DNA of 34,095 nt, taken from positions 1 through 34,095 of the forward strand of contig CAZTZY010000021.1 in the NCBI GenBank assembly GCA_964617765.1. The letters are read 5' to 3'. Position numbers and translations under genes: made by a program. Origin of the DNA: CAZTZY01 sp964617765. Its GTDB lineage: Bacteria; Pseudomonadota; Gammaproteobacteria; Pseudomonadales; DT-91. Under the pieces are notes generated by a model. That model searched no databases, was not told the DNA's origin, and saw only the letters and a list, made by a program, of their open reading frames with translations. Of this stretch, positions 15,428 through 22,917 are shown one piece after another. How positions within the stretch are numbered: the stretch's first letter is position 1; the number at the start of each line of letters is the position of its first letter.

Positions 15428-15580
15428 ATGAAAAATTGGTCTGAACAAATCGATACTTACACTGAAACCCAATTCGGTTTAAATGTTAACCAACTGTTTG
15501 GCGCGATAGTCATGACAGTTTCATTAATGGGCCTATTGAATGTTATTCATCAGGTTTATGTCAGCCTTTCTATAATATAA
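15428..15580 (+). CDS. Small single-span membrane protein leading the operon
   Basis: A 50-residue product with a polar N-terminal third (KNWSEQIDTYTETQ) and a hydrophobic stretch (residues 22-49) that can span the membrane once. A strong ribosome binding site (AGAGGAG, about eight bases before the ATG at 15428) and the three-base gap to the tetR start at 15584 support translation. An in-frame ATG at 15377 has no ribosome binding site. I recognise no family. Possible roles include a small subunit or anchor for a membrane enzyme encoded downstream, or a leader peptide coupling translation to tetR. Confidence 0.6.
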   Translation: MKNWSEQIDTYTETQFGLNVNQLFGAIVMTVSLMGLLNVIHQVYVSLSII

Positions 15581-15583
15581 GGC

Positions 15584-16219
15584 ATGGCAATGAGTGCTCC
15601 TGCTATTAATGGTAAAAAAAGCAAGCTGCAGAAAACAGAAGAGCAGATTCTGGACGCAGCCATTGCGTGCGTAAAACGTTGGGGTATTGAGCGGGTAACG
15701 CTTAATGATATTGCTGATGAAGCGCATTTGGCTCGTTCAACGGTTTATAACTATTACTCTAATCGGGATGAAGTCATTCGCGCTGCATTGTTGCAATCCG
15801 CTTATGGCTTTGGTGCAAAACTGGTTGAATACATCATGCAGTTCCAGACCGCTGAAGAGAGGCTGATTGAAGCAGTGCTGTTTGGATTAAGGATTTTACC
15901 TGACGAACCTTCGCTGGTGTTACTTTCCGATTCATCGTTATCACAAATGGTCAAAGAACATTCCTTGACCACGCCTGAAGGCCTGGATATAGGCACGGCT
16001 TTGCTCAAAGTCATTCTGGGTGAAGAAAAGCGTAGTGATGAAGAAATCGAAGAAATGTCTGAGGCCAGTATTCGTTTTCTGCTGTCAATGGTCACGATGC
16101 AAAGTGCAAAAGCCAGAAACGAAGAACAATTGCGTGGTTATGTGGCAAGACGATTATTGCCAGCGTTAGGGTTTCAAATTCCGCAACAATTCAGGATTTA
16201 TGGTGCAAAGCATGTCTGA
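15584..16219 (+). CDS. TetR-family transcriptional regulator
   Basis: A 211-residue protein with an N-terminal TetR helix-turn-helix (about residues 20-65, with TLNDIADEAHLARSTVYNYY) and a divergent ligand-binding C-terminal part. The start at 15584 lies three bases after the small ORF; a second in-frame ATG two codons later is possible. Its stop overlaps the GMC oxidoreductase start (ATGTCTGA). The dyad array upstream of the operon is the obvious candidate target. By neighbourhood the ligand could be a steroid, sterol or acyl-CoA. Identity with KstR2 or KstR cannot be claimed from sequence. Confidence 0.88.
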   Translation: MAMSAPAINGKKSKLQKTEEQILDAAIACVKRWGIERVTLNDIADEAHLARSTVYNYYSNRDEVIRAALLQSAYGFGAKLVEYIMQFQTAEERLIEAVLFGLRILPDEPSLVLLSDSSLSQMVKEHSLTTPEGLDIGTALLKVILGEEKRSDEEIEEMSEASIRFLLSMVTMQSAKARNEEQLRGYVARRLLPALGFQIPQQFRIYGAKHV

Positions 16220-17810
16220 TAAAAATAATTATGATTATGTGGTGATAGGCGGTGGCTCAGCAGGTTGCATCGTTGCAGCACGACTGGCTGAAGAGAACTG
16301 TGGCAGTGTGTTATTGCTGGAAGCAGGTGATCGTGCCGAGAATAATCCTGAAACATTGAGCCATGATGGTTTTAAATACGCGTTTGCCAATGACAATGTG
16401 ATGATTGATCGCATGTCAGTTAAACAGTCTGCTTGTGGTGATCGTAATCTGTATGTCGGTACCGGGCGTGGTATGGGTGGCAGCGGTTCGGTCAACGGTA
16501 TGGTGTATACGCGGGGCGACAAGCTCGATTATGCACAGTGGCCAGAAGGCTGGAAGTGGGATGACGTAGCTCCTGCATTTGACAAACTGGAACAGCGCCT
16601 GCGTGTGCGCCATCGTGAAGCTTCGAAGTTCACCGAGATAGCCCTGGCTGCGGCTGAGAAGAATGGTTTTAAACGTAAACACGGCATGAATGACGGCGAT
16701 TTATGTGGTTTTATGGGTTATAACGATATGAACTATGAAGGCGAATTCCGCCGCAGTTCCTATGTATCGTTCGTAAAAGACAATAAGTCAGAAGGCCTGA
16801 CGGTGAAAACCCAAAGCCAGGTGAATCGCATTATTTTTAAAGGTAATAAGGCGGAAGCGGTAGAAGTTAAAATAGGTGGTGTGATGCATACCATTACCGT
16901 TAACCGTGAAGTGATACTGTGTGCCGGAGCACTGGAAACGCCAAAGCTGTTGATGCTGTCAGGTGTAGGCCCGAAAGCGCATCTGCAGGAGCACGACATT
17001 GCAGTTGTGAAAGATGTGCCTGCCATTGGCCAGAACCTGAAAGATCATCCCAATATTTGTATTTTTTACCGTGGCAAACAACCCGTAGATTTTGGTTATC
17101 CGCAGATGTATGGTTTCCAGAAGTTCAATAACAAGTTGCCTTTACCGCAAGGCCAGGCTGATACCTGTATTGCCTGGTTGGCAGCGCCCATTACAGTTAA
17201 ACAATCCATGTACCGGATGGCCCCCGCTACGGCTCTGCCTCCCAAACTGTTTTTCAATCGTGGCATGCGCAAGTTATTCCGGGTGGCAATCAATATTGCA
17301 TTCAGCTTTAAAAAGCTCGAGCAGTTCGTTAACCAAATGTATGGCATTGTAGTTATTCTAGGTAAGCCATTGTCTGCAGGCAGTGTCAAGCTGGCTTCTA
17401 ACGATGTTAAAGAACCGATGCTGATTGATCCGGCGTTTTATAAAAATCCGGCTGATATGGATACCATGCTCAATGCGGTTGACTGGGTGAAAAAAATCGT
17501 TGCTGATGAAGGCATGAAAGCCTGGGGCAGCCAACCGGTGATTCCGGCCATGCGTTCTTCCAATCCCGAGACCATCAAGCGCTGGATTTATAACGCGACC
17601 ATGACAACTTTCCATTTTTGCGGTACTTGCATGATGGGCAAGGAAGATGACAAGCCAGTTGATCTCAACCTGAAACTGAAGGGCTTCAGCAATGTTCGTG
17701 TTGCCGATGCTTCAGTGATGCCAGAAATTCCCGTGTCTGCCTTGAACGCGCCCAGCATGATGATTGGCTATCGTGCCGCAGACATGATTATCAACGACAT
17801 TCAACAATAA
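16212..17810 (+). CDS. GMC-family FAD-dependent alcohol oxidoreductase
   Basis: A 532-residue GMC flavoprotein. The ADP-binding motif VIGGGSAG starts at residue 11, the first GMC signature region GRGMGGSGSVNGMVYTRG is at 85-102, the second AGALETPKLLMLSGVGP is at 238-254, and the active-site pair is His468 (TFHFCGT) and Asn512 (LNAPSMMIG). The family oxidises primary alcohols, choline or sterols; AlkJ- and BetA-like members pass electrons to the respiratory chain. The ATG at 16212 overlaps the tetR stop by eight bases, implying translational coupling; an in-frame ATG at 16200 is the alternative. Followed by an aldehyde dehydrogenase and a hydroxylase, it most likely oxidises a hydroxymethyl group (inference). 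Oxidation of a ring hydroxyl is the alternative. Confidence 0.87.
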   Translation: MSDKNNYDYVVIGGGSAGCIVAARLAEENCGSVLLLEAGDRAENNPETLSHDGFKYAFANDNVMIDRMSVKQSACGDRNLYVGTGRGMGGSGSVNGMVYTRGDKLDYAQWPEGWKWDDVAPAFDKLEQRLRVRHREASKFTEIALAAAEKNGFKRKHGMNDGDLCGFMGYNDMNYEGEFRRSSYVSFVKDNKSEGLTVKTQSQVNRIIFKGNKAEAVEVKIGGVMHTITVNREVILCAGALETPKLLMLSGVGPKAHLQEHDIAVVKDVPAIGQNLKDHPNICIFYRGKQPVDFGYPQMYGFQKFNNKLPLPQGQADTCIAWLAAPITVKQSMYRMAPATALPPKLFFNRGMRKLFRVAINIAFSFKKLEQFVNQMYGIVVILGKPLSAGSVKLASNDVKEPMLIDPAFYKNPADMDTMLNAVDWVKKIVADEGMKAWGSQPVIPAMRSSNPETIKRWIYNATMTTFHFCGTCMMGKEDDKPVDLNLKLKGFSNVRVADASVMPEIPVSALNAPSMMIGYRAADMIINDIQQ

Positions 17811-17838
17811 CACTGAACATTCCAGACGGGGAAACAAA

Positions 17839-19440
17839 ATGACGCAAGTGAATGTACAAACAGCACAACCCGATATGATCGACCGCAGCAAGATTGAGTG
17901 CTTCAATCCAGCTACAGGTGAAAAGTTAGGAACGGTCAAGGTTGATACACCTGATGATGTACGCATTGCAGTAGAGAAGGCGCGCGTAGCACAAAAAGCC
18001 TGGGGCAAGAGTACATTCAAACAGCGCCGTGCAGTGTTGACGCATATCATGAATCATGTGCTCGATAATGCCGATGAACTGTGTGCTGAAATTGTACAGG
18101 ATAGCGGAAAAACCTGGGAAAATGCCATGCTTGGCGAGGTATTCCCGATCTGCAACAAGATCAAATGGCTTAACCAGTATGGCGAAAAATATCTGAAACC
18201 TGAAAAAGTCGGTTCAGGCATGTTGATGCACAAAAAAGCGCGTATTGAATATGTACCACTGGGTGTGGTGGCTTGCATCATTCCCTGGAACTATCCATTG
18301 CAAAATATCATCAGTTCACTGACAGCGCCGCTGATGGCTGGTAACTCTGTGGTGCTGAAAGCCTCGGAAGCTGTGGCCTGGTCGAGCCAGCGTTTCCAGA
18401 AAATTACCGATGAAGCGCTGGAAAAAGAAGGCTTTTCAAAAGATACCGTGAGAATACTCAATGGTTATGGAGATACCGGCGCTGCACTCGTGCGTTCTGG
18501 CGTAAACAAGATCCTGTTTATCGGTTCTGTGGGTAATGGCCGCCGTATTATCGAAGGTAGTGCCGAGCACCTCACGCCAACCGTTATGGAATTGGGCGGC
18601 AAGGATCCATTGATCGTTTGTGATGATGCCGATATTGAAAAGGCCGTACATTCAGCGCTCGGTGGCACCTTCATAAACCTTGGCCAGAACTGTGTGGCTT
18701 CCGAGCGCATCATTGTGTTCGAAAGTGTCTATGACGAGTTTGTGCAAAAGGTCACCGAGATCACCCGCAACCTGAGGCAGGGCGTGCCGAAGAAAGGTGG
18801 CAATGTTGATGTTGGCGCTATTGTTTCGCCGTTACAAATGAAGGTCATCGATACGCTGGTGGAAGATGCCAAAGCCAAAGGGGTCACCGTAATGTGCGGT
18901 GGCGAAATCCGCAAGATTGGCAATGGTACATTTTATCCGCCAACTATTCTCACCGACCTGACCGACGATATGCGTATTGTCCGCGAGGAAGTGTTTGGTC
19001 CAGTGATGCTTATTTTCAAGGTAAAAGGCGAGAAAGAAGCCATTGAACTTTCTAACAGTATTGAATTTGGCTTGCAGTCATCCGTGATTACAAAAAGTGG
19101 TGAGCGTGGTGAACGCATTGCTGCGCAACTGGAAGCGGGTGCAACTTGCATTAATGATTTTGGCCTGTGTTACATGAACCAGAACCTGCCCTTTGGTGGT
19201 GTGAAATATTCCGGTTTTGGCGTAATGAATGGACGTGAAGGTTTGCGTGCCTATACCACACCGAAAGGCGTGTTGTCTGATCGTTTCCCTATAGAGATTC
19301 CGCCAAAGTTATTCCCGGTGAAAGCGGTAGATTACGAAGTGGCAAAAAGTTCTGCATACTTGATGTTTGCGCCAGGTATTGGCAGGAAAATACAGCATTT
19401 ATTGCGCGTTATTTCTTTGTCAATCAAAGGCAGTGTTTAA
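17839..19440 (+). CDS. Aldehyde dehydrogenase with C-terminal amphipathic extension
   Basis: A 533-residue NAD(P)-dependent aldehyde dehydrogenase. The core residues are Asn151 (PWNYP), Glu251 (MELGGKDP) and nucleophile Cys285 (LGQNCVASER). The Rossmann loop FIGSVGNG is at 228-235 and the PFGGVKYSGFG motif lies near the C-terminus. It is about 35 residues longer than common family members. The extra C-terminal part (from about residue 503) alternates hydrophobic and basic residues and may bind the membrane, as in some fatty aldehyde dehydrogenases. GGGGAA precedes the ATG, 28 bases after the GMC gene. Its likely job is to turn the aldehyde made by the GMC enzyme into a carboxylate (inference from context). 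Confidence 0.88.
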   Translation: MTQVNVQTAQPDMIDRSKIECFNPATGEKLGTVKVDTPDDVRIAVEKARVAQKAWGKSTFKQRRAVLTHIMNHVLDNADELCAEIVQDSGKTWENAMLGEVFPICNKIKWLNQYGEKYLKPEKVGSGMLMHKKARIEYVPLGVVACIIPWNYPLQNIISSLTAPLMAGNSVVLKASEAVAWSSQRFQKITDEALEKEGFSKDTVRILNGYGDTGAALVRSGVNKILFIGSVGNGRRIIEGSAEHLTPTVMELGGKDPLIVCDDADIEKAVHSALGGTFINLGQNCVASERIIVFESVYDEFVQKVTEITRNLRQGVPKKGGNVDVGAIVSPLQMKVIDTLVEDAKAKGVTVMCGGEIRKIGNGTFYPPTILTDLTDDMRIVREEVFGPVMLIFKVKGEKEAIELSNSIEFGLQSSVITKSGERGERIAAQLEAGATCINDFGLCYMNQNLPFGGVKYSGFGVMNGREGLRAYTTPKGVLSDRFPIEIPPKLFPVKAVDYEVAKSSAYLMFAPGIGRKIQHLLRVISLSIKGSV

Positions 19441-19478
19441 TTTATAGAGTAAGTTCAAATTTTATCGAGAGGTGCAAT

Positions 19479-20159
19479 ATGTTTAATCAAGTTGTAATAG
19501 GTTTGTTAGTGATAGGTACTCTTGCGGGTGCATTAATGGTTTGGGGGCAATGGGCGGTATTGTCAGATAAATACAAGCAATACCGGTTAAGAACGCCAAC
19601 AGCGGCACAGAGTATTCCGTTGGAGCGTAAGGTCACCAATATTGGTTTAAATATGACATTTACCGCGCTTATTTTTGTTGCTGCCATGTACTTTTTTAGT
19701 GCCCAGTTGTTTCATGCAAATGCAACGCCTGCGGTAATGATTTTTGGAGAGGTGTTAGCTTCGTTAATGTTATATGACTTGCTCTATTACTTTATGCATC
19801 GTACCTTGCATCATCCAAAATTGATGAAATTTATTCATGGCATACATCATCGTGCGCGTTTTCCCACTACTATGGAAAGCCTTTTTTTGCATCCGGTGGA
19901 AGCTTTTGCGGGTTTGGTCTTGCTGTTGGGAAGCACAATGGTGATAGGTCCGGTTAACTGGATTTCATTTTTGCTGATTATTTTTATACATACAATAGCT
20001 AATGTGTTAGTACATATGAATCTGGTGTTACCGCACCCGATATTTAAACTCAGTAATTTTTGGGCAGTCAAACATGATTATCATCATGGTAAACATTTAA
20101 ATAGAAACTTTGCATCGATTTTTCCCTTTTGGGACATGATGTTTGGTACGTATCAATAA
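19479..20159 (+). CDS. Membrane fatty acid hydroxylase / sterol desaturase superfamily protein
   Basis: A 226-residue membrane protein with a full set of diiron histidine boxes: HRTLHH (107-112), HGIHH (120-124) and HDYHH (199-203), plus His138 and His206. Hydrophobic spans surround them (about 2-25, 55-78, 85-105, 135-175). The superfamily contains sterol desaturases, fatty acid hydroxylases and carotenoid hydroxylases, all O2-dependent and needing an electron donor, for which no gene is seen here. GAGAGG precedes the ATG. In this operon it could introduce the hydroxyl group that the GMC and aldehyde dehydrogenase then oxidise. The substrate is unknown. Confidence 0.85.
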   Translation: MFNQVVIGLLVIGTLAGALMVWGQWAVLSDKYKQYRLRTPTAAQSIPLERKVTNIGLNMTFTALIFVAAMYFFSAQLFHANATPAVMIFGEVLASLMLYDLLYYFMHRTLHHPKLMKFIHGIHHRARFPTTMESLFLHPVEAFAGLVLLLGSTMVIGPVNWISFLLIIFIHTIANVLVHMNLVLPHPIFKLSNFWAVKHDYHHGKHLNRNFASIFPFWDMMFGTYQ

Positions 20160-20192
20160 ACATAACTATCAGTTAAAAAAGCGAGAAATATT

Positions 20193-21224
20193 ATGAGTAA
20201 TACAAGAAAAATATTGGTTACTGGTGGTTGCGGTTTTATAGGACGTAATCTGGTCAACGGTTTTGCCGACAAGGGTTTTGAAGTGACTGTTGCCGACCTG
20301 AATCCCAAACCATTCAGGGATGATGTCAAATTTTTAAACCTGGATATCACCAATCGCAATGCGATGATAGAAGCAACAAAAGGCATGGATGCCATCATCC
20401 ATAATGCCTCGCTGGTGCAAACCAAAAATACCAACCCCGGTATGTTGTGGAAAGTAAATTATCAGGGTGCCATCAACGTGATGGATGCCTGTCGCGCCAA
20501 CCATATCACTCGCCTGGTGTATATCAGTTCGGCCAGTGCGGTGTATGAAGGCCAGGATATCCGTAATGGTGATGAATCTTTGCCATATTCCCGTATCTCT
20601 CAAGCGGCCTATGCTGATAGCAAGATTGAAGCCGAGAAAGAATTGCTGGGTTTAAGTGGCACTGATGGTGTCAACGTGTGTGCCATTCGCCCGCATGTGG
20701 TATTTGGTCCAGAAGATAATCGTTTTATCCCTAATATTCTTGAAAAAGCTTCGCAAGGTAAATTGAAAGTTGAAGTGGGTAGACGCAAAAAACTGTCAGA
20801 TTTTACCTATGTATCCAATATGGTTGATGCAGTTGTCGCTGCTGAAGACAAACTGGTTGATGGTTCTCCTTTATGTGGTCAGGCGTATTTTGTCACTAAC
20901 GGCGAGCCTATGGCATTCTTTGAGTTTGTCGAACGTTTCATGTTAGCCGCCGGTTTTTCGCGTATCTGGGGCAGTGTGCCTTACTGGCTGGCTTATGGTG
21001 TGGCTTGTCTGGTGGAGGCGATGGATTATGCCAAGGGTGGAGAGGCCAGCCCTGAAAATGGGGTTTCCCGTTTTGCCGTGAAATATATGGTGACTGATCA
21101 TTACTACAAAATAGACAAGGCCTATCGTGATTTCGGCTGGAAGCCTAAAGTATCCATTGATGAAGGTATCAAGTTGACGGTTGATCACCTGCGCAAAATC
21201 AAGCATCCGCTATTGCCCAAATAG
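20193..21224 (+). CDS. NAD-dependent 3-beta-hydroxysteroid dehydrogenase/epimerase-family protein
   Basis: A 343-residue extended SDR. The NAD motif is TGGCGFIG (10-17), with Asp35 (VADLN) suited to NAD, a YISSASAVYE strand, and the catalytic pair Tyr140/Lys144 (YADSK). Its length and layout resemble 3-beta-HSD/NAD(P)H steroid dehydrogenase-like proteins, which oxidise the 3-beta-hydroxyl of sterols, some with isomerase activity or C4 decarboxylation. Sugar-nucleotide epimerase is the alternative, but the operon setting favours a steroid. It is the last gene of the unit; the stop codon lies in an AATAGCT-type degenerate repeat, and a terminator follows at 21307. Confidence 0.78.
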   Translation: MSNTRKILVTGGCGFIGRNLVNGFADKGFEVTVADLNPKPFRDDVKFLNLDITNRNAMIEATKGMDAIIHNASLVQTKNTNPGMLWKVNYQGAINVMDACRANHITRLVYISSASAVYEGQDIRNGDESLPYSRISQAAYADSKIEAEKELLGLSGTDGVNVCAIRPHVVFGPEDNRFIPNILEKASQGKLKVEVGRRKKLSDFTYVSNMVDAVVAAEDKLVDGSPLCGQAYFVTNGEPMAFFEFVERFMLAAGFSRIWGSVPYWLAYGVACLVEAMDYAKGGEASPENGVSRFAVKYMVTDHYYKIDKAYRDFGWKPKVSIDEGIKLTVDHLRKIKHPLLPK

Positions 21225-21306
21225 CTTCCCCAATAGCTGCTTAAGTAGCTGGCTAAATAGTCTTTAATGGCCAGTGGTATTGCTGCTGGATAAGAGATTG
21301 AAAATC

Positions 21307-21340
21307 ATCCCCGATAAGTTTTCTTATTGGGGATTTTTTA
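21307..21340 (+). terminator. Rho-independent terminator of the TetR operon
   Basis: The 12-base stem ATCCCCGATAAG (21307-21318) with CTTATTGGGGAT (21323-21334; one G-T pair) has a four-base loop and is followed by a T-run. Confidence 0.87.
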
Positions 21341-21767
21341 TTTGGATAGGGTTGTGACAAGCATGCCTGGATTTCTGAGAGGCATAATCAATTGTCATAG
21401 ACCCTGTTTAGAGAAATCAGGTGTCCAGAATCGATAAATACGGGTTATTTTCGATTTCCCAGCGGTTTGCAGGCTGCATGACTAAATCGTCATGCTATCG
21501 GTATTTGGGCGTATTCTGGCGTTAATGCTGATTTCACCCTGGTTTATGCGTGAATCTCGTTGATCTGGCGGATATCTTCCCGTGAATTCACGGGCTTGAA
21601 TGCCTGTCTGATTTACCATATCGCCTGATGACCACAGAGAGATTTTTTGAAGACTTAAAGCCCAAAAAACTGATACAATGCGCGCCTTTAATCGTATAGA
21701 AACAGGCTTGATATAAGCCATCATTTATAAATAATCGTTTCTTGAATCAATCAGTTGGGAGTTCTTG
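21341..21767 (+). promoter_or_regulatory. Gene-free leader with probable promoter of the fadE30-ipdF unit
   Basis: No convincing gene is seen in this stretch of about 430 bases. TACAAT at 21674-21679 followed by GCGCGCC is a good -10 box plus G+C-rich discriminator, like that before ipdA. The -35 is weak. The predicted transcript starts about 80 bases before the first gene, whose ribosome binding site (GGGAG) lies at about 21757. Confidence 0.5.
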
Positions 21768-22904
21768 ATGGAGTTCGCTTTTACCGAAGAACAACAAATG
21801 ATCCGCGCTACCGCGGAGAGCTTTTTCACCGATGTATCTACCTCTGAAGCCATTCGTGCTGCGATGGAAACAGACGCCGGTTTTACCCCCGAATTATGGC
21901 AACGCATTTGCGGAGAACTTTATTTTCAAGCCATTACCATTCCCGAAGAATTCGGCGGTATGGGTTTGGGATTTGTCGAACTGGTTGCAGTGATGGAGCA
22001 AATGGGTCGCTTTCTGGTTTGTGCTCCCTATTTTTCCACAGTGTGTATGGCCAGTACGGCATTGTTGTTAGCGGCGAATGCCGATCAACAAGCGGAATAT
22101 TTTGGAAAAATTCTGGAAGGCGGTACGGCAACATTGGCATTCACCAGCAATGGCAAATGGGATGCCAGCGGTATAACAGCCAGCTATCGTAAAGCAGGTG
22201 ACCAGTATGTGTTAAATGGCGATTACCGTTATGTGATTGATGGCCATACGGCTGAAACACTGATTGTCGCAGCGCGTGCCGAAACTTCCGGCGAAATTGC
22301 CTTGTTTGTATTGCCATCATCAACAGCGGGTGTGAATTGCACCTGGTTGCCCACGTTAGACCAGACACGTAAACAGGCACAAATTTCTTTGCTCAATGTT
22401 AATATTGGGGCTGAACACTTGATGGCAGAAAATGCCTCTGCGGCATTGGCCAAAATACTGGATATTGCCACCATCTGTTTGTCAGCAGAACAGGTTGGCG
22501 GTGCGCAACAGGTGTTAGACATGACGGTTGCCTATGCGAAAGAGCGTGTGCAGTTCAATCGTCCCATTGCCAGTTTTCAGGCGGTAAAACACAAGGCTGC
22601 CGATATGATGACCAAGGCTGAGGCAGCCCGTTCCGGTTTATATTATGCCGCGTGTATTGCCCAGGAAGCTTTTGTGAATGGCCCATTGGCTGTTGAATTG
22701 CCGGAAGCCGCCAGCATTGTAAAAAGTTATTGTTCCGAAGCGTATTTCCAGAATGCCGGCGATGCTATCCAGTTGCATGGCGGTGTGGGTTTTACCTGGG
22801 AATACGATGTGCATCTGTATTTCAAGCGGGCGAAAGCCAGTGAGCATTATCTGGGTAATGCGTCGTATCATCGTGAGCGTTTGGCTCAAATGTTGTTAGC
22901 TTAA
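21768..22904 (+). CDS. Acyl-CoA dehydrogenase, likely non-catalytic partner of FadE30
   Basis: A 378-residue acyl-CoA dehydrogenase family protein. The N-terminal domain has PEEFGGMGLG (59-68), and the C-terminal domain has VQFNRPIASFQAVKHKAADM and HGGVGFTWEYDVHLYFKRA. At the helix-G position where the next gene has FERG, this chain reads LDIA (Asp232), so the usual base is missing. With its 13-base spacing to fadE30, a heteromeric complex is likely, as for the steroid FadE pairs of actinobacteria. The ATG at 21768 is preferred to the TTG one codon earlier, with GGGAG upstream. It is the first gene of the third unit. Confidence 0.8.
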   Translation: MEFAFTEEQQMIRATAESFFTDVSTSEAIRAAMETDAGFTPELWQRICGELYFQAITIPEEFGGMGLGFVELVAVMEQMGRFLVCAPYFSTVCMASTALLLAANADQQAEYFGKILEGGTATLAFTSNGKWDASGITASYRKAGDQYVLNGDYRYVIDGHTAETLIVAARAETSGEIALFVLPSSTAGVNCTWLPTLDQTRKQAQISLLNVNIGAEHLMAENASAALAKILDIATICLSAEQVGGAQQVLDMTVAYAKERVQFNRPIASFQAVKHKAADMMTKAEAARSGLYYAACIAQEAFVNGPLAVELPEAASIVKSYCSEAYFQNAGDAIQLHGGVGFTWEYDVHLYFKRAKASEHYLGNASYHRERLAQMLLA

Positions 22905-22917
22905 GCGGAGGTCGATA

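Noticed and set aside
15584..16219. TetR protein named KstR2
   Set aside because: No specific similarity could be verified, and the putative operator differs from the KstR2 motif.
16919..17352. Plus-strand open frames inside the GMC gene
   Set aside because: They are out-of-frame shadows; the GMC frame carries all family motifs through this stretch.
21482..21724. 80-codon minus-strand open frame in the spacer before the fadE30 unit
   Set aside because: No ribosome binding site or recognisable features, and it overlaps the probable promoter at 21674.
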